From an uncultured Mycoplasmatota bacterium (GTDB lineage: Bacteria > Bacillota_I > Bacilli_A > RF39 > UBA660), in assembly GCA_900544605.1 (NCBI GenBank), contig UQVP01000007.1:1-45288 (forward strand): a DNA stretch of 45,288 bases, in the 5' to 3' direction. The notes beneath the pieces were generated by a model. It made no database searches. It was not told where the DNA came from and was given only the letters and a program-made list of their open reading frames with translations. The translations under genes and the position numbers were made by a program. Positions 39,289 through 45,288 of this stretch are shown piece after piece. The first letter of the stretch is position 1; each line of letters opens with the position of its first letter.

Positions 39289-40014
39289 GTGAGAAAGGAT
39301 AAAATATATAAAAAGTACCTATATATAGTGAATGAATATTATAAAATATATGGGAATAATTTTTCGAAAGATGAATTAGAAAAATTATATGCTGAAGTTA
39401 TTACCCTATATTTAAGCAACAACTTTGAAGTGGGTATTAAAGATTTTATTTATAATAAATTTTCAGAATTTATAGAGGGCTATAATTTTGAAAAAAGAAA
39501 ACTTAAAGATTTAGTTATAGATGCACGTAATGGTAATAAAAAGGCTCGTGAAATAATTATTTTGCATTACATAAAAATGGTTACTTCTTTAGCGCCCCAT
39601 TATAACTATGCACCTTTAGATGATATGATTAGTGATGGTATTGTTAAATTAATTAATGTTATTGATTATCAAATATATGACACTGATTGTGATAAGATTT
39701 CTCACAAAATTTGTGGGCAATTAAGACAATTTTATAATGCGTCACAAATTAAATATAATAGAAGTATTAAAGAAGAAAAAATAAATAATATTGATTTTTT
39801 TGATGACGAGTTAGATGATAAGATAAAAGAAATAGAGTTAGATAGTTTTTTAAAGTCTATAGGTAATAAAAAAGCTACTAATTATTTTAAGAAATATTAT
39901 TATGAAGGTTATAAATTAACAGAAATAAGTAAAGATGTTAATGTAAGAATTGATTCTGTTAAACAAAATATTAAGATGGTTAGTAGATTAATTAATAATA
40001 ATCATTTGAAATAG
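39289..40014 (+). CDS. Divergent sigma-factor-like protein
   Basis: The 241-residue protein has a region 2-like segment (DARNGNKKAREIIILHYIKM, then LDDMISDGIVKLINVIDY, about 85-135). A C-terminal helix-turn-helix follows: GYKLTEISKDVNVRIDSVKQ (about 208-227). The spacing fits a small sigma-70-type factor or a sporulation-like sigma, but region 2.4 is poorly conserved. An unusual 80-residue N-terminal helical extension precedes region 2. The start is a GTG at 39289 behind GAGGGGGATTAG. A terminator follows. Its target promoters are unknown. It sits next to the broken pilin gene. Confidence 0.6.
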   Translation: MRKDKIYKKYLYIVNEYYKIYGNNFSKDELEKLYAEVITLYLSNNFEVGIKDFIYNKFSEFIEGYNFEKRKLKDLVIDARNGNKKAREIIILHYIKMVTSLAPHYNYAPLDDMISDGIVKLINVIDYQIYDTDCDKISHKICGQLRQFYNASQIKYNRSIKEEKINNIDFFDDELDDKIKEIELDSFLKSIGNKKATNYFKKYYYEGYKLTEISKDVNVRIDSVKQNIKMVSRLINNNHLK

Positions 40015-40030
40015 TCTTAAGACTATTTTT
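40009..40030 (+). terminator. Terminator after the sigma-like gene
   Basis: AAATAGTC and GACTATTT pair around TTAA and are followed by T residues. The stem overlaps the stop codon. Confidence 0.8.
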
Positions 40031-40043
40031 CTTTTGGAAAAAA

Positions 40044-40052
40044 TGTTATAAT
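40044..40052 (+). promoter_or_regulatory. Extended -10 promoter of mutL
   Basis: TGTTATAAT lies 15 bases before the mutL ATG. No good -35 box is visible. Confidence 0.55.
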
Positions 40053-40067
40053 TTAAATGGTGGTAGT

Positions 40068-41840
40068 ATGTCAAGAATAAAAGTAATGGATGAATTATTA
40101 TCTAATAAAATAGCAGCAGGAGAAGTTGTAGAAAGATGTTCTTCAGTTGTTAAAGAATTAGTTGAAAATAGTATAGATGCAGGTTCTGATGAAATTAGAA
40201 TAGAATTAAAAGAAGCTGGTACTAAAGAAATCAAAGTTACTGACAATGGATGTGGTATGGATAGAGAAGATGCGAGACTTGCATTCTTTCGTCATGCGAC
40301 AAGTAAACTTAAAAATGAAGATGATTTATACCGAATAATGACATTAGGTTTTAGAGGTGAAGCTTTAGCCTCTATCGCTAGTGTTAGTAGAGTATATTTA
40401 AAAACATCAACTGGTGATATTGGTACAATAGTTAAGATTAATGGTGGAGTTGTTGAATCTATAGAAAATGGTGATGCAAGAAGAGGAACTATTATTTCTG
40501 TTCAAGATTTATTTTATAATACTCCTGCTCGTTTAAAGCATATGAAAAGTTTATATACTGAACTTGCCAGCATAACTGACTATATTAATAAACTTGCTTT
40601 ATCACATCCTAATATAAAATTTACATTAATAAATAATGATTCAGTTATTTTAAATACTGATGGTAGTGGTAATTTACTTAAAACTATTAATTCTATATAC
40701 GGAGTTGAAGTAAGTCGTAATATGTTTGAAGTAAGTGGTGAAAATATTGATTATGAAATAAATGGCTATATAAGTGCGCCTTTTATACATCGTTCTAGTC
40801 GTAACCATATAATAACTATTGTTAATGGAAGAGTAGTTAGAAATCAAGATTTAAATAGAGTAATAAATGATAGTTATCACTCTTATAAACCTGATAATAG
40901 ATATCCCATTGTTGTTTTAAATATTGAAGTTGATCCTAGTTTAGTAGATGTGAATATTCACCCTACTAAAATGGATATTAAATTTTCTAATTTTGATAGA
41001 TTATTAGAGCTTGTTTCTGAAATAATAACAAATAAAATAAGTAAAAAGAATTTGATACCTAAAAAAGAGGTAGTTATTGAACCAAAAGAGGAAATAGTAG
41101 AAGAAAAACCACAATATGAAGAAATGACTTTAGATTTAAAAAGGGTTGCTGAGGAAGAAACTTATTATAAACCAATTGAAGTAAATCTTGATTTAACTAG
41201 TACAGAAGTAGAAAAAGAAGATATTGAAGAACCTGGAGAAAGAATGCCGGAAATATACCCAGCTGGTTTTGTTCATGGTACATATATAATTGGACAAAAT
41301 GAAAAAGGAATGTATATAATTGATCAACACGCAGCTAAAGAAAGAATTAATTATGAATACTACAAAGAAAAATTAGGACACCCTACTAAAGAAAAAATAT
41401 CATTATTATTTCCTTTTACGATAGAACTTTCTAATACAGAATTTATAGTTTTAAAAGAACACTTTGATTTACTTCAAAATATAGGATTTGAAATAGAAGA
41501 ATTTGGTGTTAATTCAATAATTGTAAAGGCTCATCCTACATGGCTTCCAAAAGGTTATGAAGAAGATGCGACAAGAAGAATTATTGAAGTAGTTATTATG
41601 ACAGAAAAAGATTTTTCAATTGTTAAATTTAATGAAAAAGTAGCGACTATGCTTAGCTGTAAGATGGCAATAAAAGCTAATGAAAGTATTACTCTAGAGG
41701 AACACGAACAATTAATTAATGATTTAAGAAAGTGTAAGAATCCATTTAATTGTCCGCACGGAAGACCAACTACAATATTTTATTCTAATTATGATTTAGA
41801 AAAGTTATTTAAACGTAGTGGTTTTGATAAAATAGTATAG
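40068..41840 (+). CDS. mutL: DNA mismatch repair protein MutL
   Basis: MutL couples MutS mismatch recognition to strand removal. The 590-residue protein has the GHKL ATPase (IAAGEVVERCSSVVKELVEN, then DNGCGM, ATSKL and GFRGEALASI). The C-terminal domain has the endonuclease motif DQHAAKERINYE (Asp419-Glu430) and CPHGRPT. It is therefore the nicking type of MutL, as in Gram-positives without MutH. mutS usually lies just upstream in Firmicutes, but here the neighbour is the sigma-like gene, so mutS is elsewhere or absent. Confidence 0.96.
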   Translation: MSRIKVMDELLSNKIAAGEVVERCSSVVKELVENSIDAGSDEIRIELKEAGTKEIKVTDNGCGMDREDARLAFFRHATSKLKNEDDLYRIMTLGFRGEALASIASVSRVYLKTSTGDIGTIVKINGGVVESIENGDARRGTIISVQDLFYNTPARLKHMKSLYTELASITDYINKLALSHPNIKFTLINNDSVILNTDGSGNLLKTINSIYGVEVSRNMFEVSGENIDYEINGYISAPFIHRSSRNHIITIVNGRVVRNQDLNRVINDSYHSYKPDNRYPIVVLNIEVDPSLVDVNIHPTKMDIKFSNFDRLLELVSEIITNKISKKNLIPKKEVVIEPKEEIVEEKPQYEEMTLDLKRVAEEETYYKPIEVNLDLTSTEVEKEDIEEPGERMPEIYPAGFVHGTYIIGQNEKGMYIIDQHAAKERINYEYYKEKLGHPTKEKISLLFPFTIELSNTEFIVLKEHFDLLQNIGFEIEEFGVNSIIVKAHPTWLPKGYEEDATRRIIEVVIMTEKDFSIVKFNEKVATMLSCKMAIKANESITLEEHEQLINDLRKCKNPFNCPHGRPTTIFYSNYDLEKLFKRSGFDKIV

Positions 41841-41852
41841 GGAGGATAAATT

Positions 41853-42350
41853 ATGAATGAGTTAGAAGAAAAAATAAGGCAAAGTAAAGCAATTGATATT
41901 TTACTTAACTATTTACAAGATAATAATTTGCTTGAAGATGTAATAAAACATCTTACTATTTCTAAAGAAAATGGTGAAGTAATTAATAAGTTAAGCTTTT
42001 ATCAAGATAAAAATGGCAAATTATTAAGTAATTATGAAGTGAATTTGAATGATTTAGATAAAAGTAAATTAGAAAAAATAATTATATATCGTTATGAAGA
42101 ATTAAGTAAATTATACTTTGATAATAATTTGGTAGAAGAAAAGAAGATATTAAATAATACACCATCTAAGTCATATAATCAAATAAAAAGAACGTACCAA
42201 CCATTAAAATCAGATGAGCAATTAATATTTCAACAGTTACATAATTTAATAAATGAATATCCTTGCTTATTAATTGAGATAATTTTATATTATAATATTA
42301 GTATTGATGAATTAATAAAAAGCGATAATAAAAAATTAGTATTAAATTAA
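41853..42350 (+). CDS. Unrecognised helical protein downstream of mutL
   Basis: I do not recognise this 165-residue protein. It is charged, predicted helical and soluble, with an N-terminal EEKIRQSKAIDILLNYLQDN segment. Near residues 121-130 it contains KSYNQIKRTYQPL, and it ends in a hydrophobic LLIEIILYYNISIDEL stretch. A GGGAGGATAAATT site and the 12-base gap after mutL show that it is co-transcribed. A two-stem terminator closes the operon. No link to mismatch repair can be drawn from sequence alone. Confidence 0.6.
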   Translation: MNELEEKIRQSKAIDILLNYLQDNNLLEDVIKHLTISKENGEVINKLSFYQDKNGKLLSNYEVNLNDLDKSKLEKIIIYRYEELSKLYFDNNLVEEKKILNNTPSKSYNQIKRTYQPLKSDEQLIFQQLHNLINEYPCLLIEIILYYNISIDELIKSDNKKLVLN

Positions 42351-42355
42351 ATTTT

Positions 42356-42433
42356 AAAATAAAAAGGAAATGAGAAAGCTTTATAGAATAATATAAGTGA
42401 GTTCTATAAATTTCTATGACCTTTTTATTTTTT
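42356..42433 (+). terminator. Nested two-stem terminator after the mutL operon
   Basis: An outer stem AAAATAAAAAGG / CCTTTTTATTTT encloses an inner perfect 9-bp TTTATAGAA / TTCTATAAA stem, followed by TTTTTT. The element is larger than a normal terminator. Confidence 0.65.
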
Positions 42434-42463
42434 ATATAAAAATTATAAAAAAACAAAAGTATA

Positions 42464-42493
42464 TTGACAAACATATGTTTGTTTTGATACAAT
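42464..42493 (+). promoter_or_regulatory. Promoter with SOS-box-like palindrome for the DinD-like gene
   Basis: TTGACA (42464-42469) and TACAAT (42488-42493) are 18 bases apart. The perfect palindrome ACAAACATATGTTTGT (42467-42482) overlaps the -35 box and spacer. It resembles the Gram-positive LexA box CGAACATATGTTCG, with AAAC/GTTT arms in place of GAAC/GTTC. Confidence 0.7.
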
Positions 42494-42573
42494 TTTGTTG
42501 TTTATAAATATACATGTACTTACAATAATATTAGTGATTAAGTAAACAATTCAAAATTAAAGGTGGTGAAAGA

Positions 42574-43440
42574 ATGAAGGAAACTAAATTAGAAACTATT
42601 ACAAACTTATTTGAAAATTGTACTATTCGTAGTATATGGGATACAGAAAAGGAAGAATATTATTTTAGTGTCATAGATGTTATTGGGGCATTAACAGATT
42701 CTAAAATTCCTAAAAGATATTGGAGTGATTTAAAAAAGAAATTAGTTGAAGAAGGAAGCCAACTGTACGAAAATATCGTACGGTTGAAAATGAAAGCATC
42801 CGATGGAAAGTTAAGAGTAACTGATACACTGGATACAATTGGAATTCTTAGACTTATTGAATCAGTGCCTAGCCCTAAAGCTGAGCCGTTTAAAATGTGG
42901 CTTGCCAATCTTGGAAGTGAAAGAATTGATGAAGTATTTGATCCTGAAATTGCCATAAAACGAGCAATTGAATATTATCGTAAAAGAGGATATTCTGATA
43001 AATGGATTGAGGTTAGGTTAAAAGGAATATTAGGCAGAAATAAATTAACAGATGTATGGAAAGATGGCTGTATTGAAAAAAATATAGAGTATGCAATGCT
43101 TACTAACGAAATATATAAAAGCTGGTCTGGAATGAAAGCAAATGAGTATAAAGTATATAAAGGTCTTAGAAAAGAATCGTTAAGAGATAATATGTCTGAT
43201 ATAGAAGTATTACTTACAGATTTAGGAGAGATAGCAACTCGTGATATAGCAAAATCAGAAAATCCTCAAGGTTTTAGAGAAAATATGAAAGTTGCTCGTA
43301 AAGGTGGACAAGTTGCACATGATGCAAGAAGGTCTTATGAAAATGCAACTAATAAATCAGTTATTACAGATGAAAACAATTTAAATTATCAATATATAGA
43401 CGAAACAAAAAAATTATTAAGCAATAACTCTAAAATATAA
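42574..43440 (+). CDS. Bro-N domain, DinD/antirepressor-like protein
   Basis: The 288-residue protein starts with a Bro-N domain (IRSIWDTEKEEYYFSVIDVI, then LTDSKIPKRYWSDLKKKL and DTLDTIGILRLIESV). The C-terminal region has GMKANEYKVYKGLRKESLRD, then DIEVLLTDLGEIATRDIAK and GGQVAHDARRSYE. This C-terminal pattern fits DNA-damage-inducible protein D-like proteins and related phage antirepressors. DinD in E. coli is SOS-induced and inhibits RecA activity. The palindrome in its promoter fits SOS control. Origin from a phage is plausible, but no other phage genes flank it. AAGGTGGTGAAAG precedes the ATG. Confidence 0.8.
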   Translation: MKETKLETITNLFENCTIRSIWDTEKEEYYFSVIDVIGALTDSKIPKRYWSDLKKKLVEEGSQLYENIVRLKMKASDGKLRVTDTLDTIGILRLIESVPSPKAEPFKMWLANLGSERIDEVFDPEIAIKRAIEYYRKRGYSDKWIEVRLKGILGRNKLTDVWKDGCIEKNIEYAMLTNEIYKSWSGMKANEYKVYKGLRKESLRDNMSDIEVLLTDLGEIATRDIAKSENPQGFRENMKVARKGGQVAHDARRSYENATNKSVITDENNLNYQYIDETKKLLSNNSKI

Positions 43441-43461
43441 GTTAAGATGTATTAACAAAGT

Positions 43462-43495
43462 AAAAGAAATCATCAATAATTGATTTCTTTTCTTT
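43462..43495 (+). terminator. Terminator after the DinD-like gene
   Basis: AAAAGAAATCA and TGATTTCTTTT form an 11-bp stem followed by a T-rich run. Confidence 0.85.
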
Positions 43496-43503
43496 TGTTT
43501 TTT

Positions 43504-43512
43504 TGATATAAT
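43504..43512 (+). promoter_or_regulatory. Extended -10 promoter of proS
   Basis: TGATATAAT fits TGnTATAAT and lies 18 bases before the proS ATG. Confidence 0.5.
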
Positions 43513-43530
43513 TAAAAAAGGAGTGATTTT

Positions 43531-44955
43531 ATGGCAAATAAAGCAATTACAAGTAGAGATATTGATTTTGCTAAATGGTATACAGATGTTGTTAATGCGG
43601 CTCATTTAGCAAGTTATTCAAATGTTAAAGGATGTATTATTTTAGAACCTAATGGTTATGCTATATGGGAAATGATACAAAAAGAAATGGATAAAATGTT
43701 TAAAAAAACAGGACATAAAAATGTAGCTATGCCAATGTTGATACCAGAAAATTTAATGAAAAAAGAAGGAGAACTAATTAATGGTTTTGCTCCTGAAGTA
43801 GCTTGGGTAACAATTGGTGGGCAAAAAGAACTAGAAGAAAGAATGTGTATTAGACCTACTAGTGAAACATTATTTAGTGACTATTACTCAACTAAAGTTA
43901 AATCTTACCGTGATTTACCTATGAAATACAATCAATGGTGTAGTGTTATGCGCTGGGAAAAAGAAACTAGACCATTCTTAAGAAGTCGTGAATTTTGGTG
44001 GCAAGAAGGACATACTATTCATGCTACTAAAGAGGAAGCTGAAAAAGAAACAAAAGATATGTTAGGTATATACAAAACATTCTTTGAAAAATATTTAGCA
44101 ATTCCTGCTATCACTGGTAAAAAAACAGAACGTGAAAAATTTGCTGGTGCTGACTATACTTTAACAATAGAAGCTTTAATGTATAATGGTGTATCATTAC
44201 AGTCTGGTACAAGTCACTACTTTGGTCAAAGATTTTCCAAAGCATATGATATTAAATTTTTAAATAAAAATAATGATTTAGAATACGTATATCAAACATC
44301 TTGGGGAGTATCTTCTCGTATGATAGGAGCTTTAATTATGGTTCATAGTGATGATGATGGATTAGTTCTTCCACCAAATATAGCTCCAACTCAAGTAGCA
44401 ATAATACCAATTGGTAATGATCATAAAGTATTAGAATTAAGCCATAGTTTGTATAATCAATTAGAAGAAAATAATATTAGAGTTATGATTGATGAAACTG
44501 AAAAATCTCCAGGATTTAAATTTGCTGAAGCTGAAGTAAATGGTATTCCAGTTCGTATTGAAATAGGTACTCGTGACTTAGAAAATAATAACATCACTTT
44601 AGCACGTCGTGATACTAAAGCAAAAACTACTGTTAATAAAGATACAGATATTGTAACTGTAGTTAATAGTTTACTTAGTGATATTCAAGATAATTTATAT
44701 AATAGAGCTTTAGAAAGACGTAATAATCAAACTTATGAAGCACACACGTTAAAAGAAGTAGAAGATATTATGACAAATCATCCAGGATTTGTAAAAGCAG
44801 ATTGGTGTGGTAGCGAAGAATGTGAATTAAAAATGAAAGAAATAAAAGGTACTAAATCACGCTGTATCTTAGAAGATCACAAATTAATAGATGGTAAATG
44901 TATTGTTTGCGGTAAAGAAGCTAAACACTTAGTAGTTTGGGGTATACAATATTAG
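43531..44955 (+). CDS. proS: Prolyl-tRNA synthetase, type 3 (archaeal/eukaryal-like)
   Basis: ProS charges tRNA-Pro. The 474-residue class II synthetase shows RPTSETLFSDYYSTKV near residue 110, motif 2 RWEKETRPFLRSREFWWQEGHT (here noted only by its ends), and QSGTSHYFGQRFSKA. The anticodon-binding domain follows, and a C-terminal zinc-type region has CGSEEC and CIVCGKE. It ends VVWGIQY; a terminal Tyr is typical of this type. The form lacks the INS editing domain of E. coli-type ProS and is common in Mycoplasma and gut Firmicutes. A terminator and then the second leader module follow. Confidence 0.95.
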   Translation: MANKAITSRDIDFAKWYTDVVNAAHLASYSNVKGCIILEPNGYAIWEMIQKEMDKMFKKTGHKNVAMPMLIPENLMKKEGELINGFAPEVAWVTIGGQKELEERMCIRPTSETLFSDYYSTKVKSYRDLPMKYNQWCSVMRWEKETRPFLRSREFWWQEGHTIHATKEEAEKETKDMLGIYKTFFEKYLAIPAITGKKTEREKFAGADYTLTIEALMYNGVSLQSGTSHYFGQRFSKAYDIKFLNKNNDLEYVYQTSWGVSSRMIGALIMVHSDDDGLVLPPNIAPTQVAIIPIGNDHKVLELSHSLYNQLEENNIRVMIDETEKSPGFKFAEAEVNGIPVRIEIGTRDLENNNITLARRDTKAKTTVNKDTDIVTVVNSLLSDIQDNLYNRALERRNNQTYEAHTLKEVEDIMTNHPGFVKADWCGSEECELKMKEIKGTKSRCILEDHKLIDGKCIVCGKEAKHLVVWGIQY

Positions 44956-44961
44956 TTTAGA

Positions 44962-44988
44962 AAGGTATAAGAAATTATACTTTTTTCT
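44962..44988 (+). terminator. Terminator after proS
   Basis: AAGGTATAA and TTATACTTT pair around GAAA (one G-T pair) and are followed by TTTT. Confidence 0.8.
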
Positions 44989-44999
44989 TTGCAAAATTA

Positions 45000-45028
45000 T
45001 TGCATTATAAAAAATAATTTTGTATACT
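45000..45028 (+). promoter_or_regulatory. Promoter of leader module copy 2
   Basis: TTGCAT (45000-45005) and TATACT (45023-45028) are 17 bases apart, as in copy 1. Confidence 0.8.
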
Positions 45029-45053
45029 TAATACAGTAAAGGAAAGTGGTAGT

Positions 45054-45164
45054 ATGGTTAATATGACTTCAAATATTTTAGCAAAAACACCAACCTGGGG
45101 GTTATTTAATCATACTATAATAATAAATAATAAAGAAAACACAAAGTTGCTAGACTTTTTATAG
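45054..45164 (+). CDS. Micro-ORF of leader module copy 2 (36 codons, in-frame G5 tract)
   Basis: AAAGGAAAG precedes an ATG reading 36 codons. It starts MVNMTSNILAKTPTWGLFNH and ends TKLLDFL, with the TAG stop inside the loop of the terminator hairpin. A ribosome finishing this frame would cover the 5' arm of the hairpin and could prevent termination. In copy 1 the frame is shifted by a longer G run and stops before the hairpin. The amino acid changes between copies are frequent, so the peptide itself may matter less than translation through the site. Confidence 0.55.
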   Translation: MVNMTSNILAKTPTWGLFNHTIIINNKENTKLLDFL

Positions 45165-45188
45165 TCTAGATTTCTTTGCGCTTTTTTG
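45142..45188 (+). terminator. Terminator/attenuator hairpin of leader module copy 2
   Basis: CAAAG and CTAGACT pair with AGTCTAG and CTTTG, followed by CGCTTTTTT. The micro-ORF stop codon (45162-45164) lies in its loop. Confidence 0.8.
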
Positions 45189-45241
45189 TTGTACCTTTAC
45201 TAAATAAAGTAAATCTAAATAAAAGAAGGAGGAAAGAAAAT

Positions 45242-45288
45242 ATGAAAAATAAAAAAGGTTTTACTTTAATAGAATTACTAGCGGTAAT
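45242..45288 (+). CDS. Type IV pilin-like protein (5' end only)
   Basis: The first 15 codons, MKNKKGFTLIELLAV, give a prepilin peptidase signal nearly identical to that of the pilin-like protein at 11518, behind a strong AGAAGGAGG site. The rest of the gene lies outside the window. Together with leader module copy 2 upstream, it represents a further member of the dispersed pilin family. Confidence 0.85.
   Translation, partial: MKNKKGFTLIELLAV

Larger units (their letters stand above)
44984..45190 (+). repeat. Leader module copy 2
   Basis: This paralogue of 11170-11385 has the same promoter, micro-ORF start, CCAACCTGGGGG element and terminator hairpin. Here the terminator ends about 55 bases before the pilin ATG, and no good promoter lies between, so the pilin gene probably depends on read-through. 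Confidence 0.85.

Noticed and set aside
43441..43530. T-box riboswitch upstream of proS
   Set aside because: The gap is only 90 bases, filled by the terminator of the previous gene and a -10 box. There is no room for a T-box and no T-box core sequence.

Overview
The window is strongly AT-rich and uses the standard bacterial code (TGA is a normal stop). It carries an endospore-former's gene set: spoIIIAH, gerE, gerM, a sirA-like gene, yneF and spoVB. It also shows gene orders known from Bacilli (yneE-yneF; yrzE-yrbG-spoVB-comN-secDF) and short intergenic gaps. This points to an uncultured gut-type Bacilli lineage (RF39/Erysipelotrichia-like). The taxonomic call is inference.

Layout. 1-272 is the 3' end of a type IV pilin-like gene with a hypervariable C-terminus. 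356-2212 holds sporulation and germination genes, followed by tRNA-Arg(UCU). 2437-5491 holds two unrecognised genes. 5572-10559 encodes topoisomerase IV, with a sugar-phosphate transferase gene between parE and parC. 11170-12927 is a pilin locus: a promoter/micro-ORF/terminator module with a 9-G tract, a full-length pilin-like gene, three strong hairpins and an orphan hypervariable cassette. 13033-22788 is mostly housekeeping: SirA-like, YneF, an amidotransferase with MurF, Tgt, a phosphoesterase, an unusually long sigma factor, a methyltransferase and a short Rel behind a leader-peptide attenuator. 22840-29068 is a compact RiPP-type biosynthetic operon: an 18-residue candidate precursor, a C39-like peptidase protein, a small partner protein, YcaO, a nucleotidyltransferase-like protein, a MoaA-like radical SAM enzyme and a Nudix-S51 peptidase fusion. 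29125-33768 holds ASCH, GNAT, AMP-ligase and hybrid histidine kinase genes. 33781-38731 is the yrzE-to-secDF block. 38779-39207 is a broken pilin-family gene. 39289-44955 holds a sigma-like protein, MutL, an unknown protein, a Bro-N/DinD-like protein under an SOS-box-like palindrome, and ProS. The window ends with a second copy of the leader module and the start of another pilin gene.

Two systems stand out. (1) A dispersed family of pilin-like proteins has C-terminal cassettes made largely of NNC codons in an AT-rich genome. This is the footprint expected from adenine-directed mutagenesis by a diversity-generating retroelement (DGR), although no reverse transcriptase or template repeat lies in the window. 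At least two copies sit behind the same leader module, whose G-tract differs in length (9 versus 5) and decides whether a micro-ORF is read into a terminator hairpin. (2) A RiPP operon combines YcaO, radical SAM, nucleotidyltransferase and a Nudix-peptidase fusion with a very short peptide ending Cys-Thr-Ala. Functions are inferred from motifs and known family patterns; no database search was possible.
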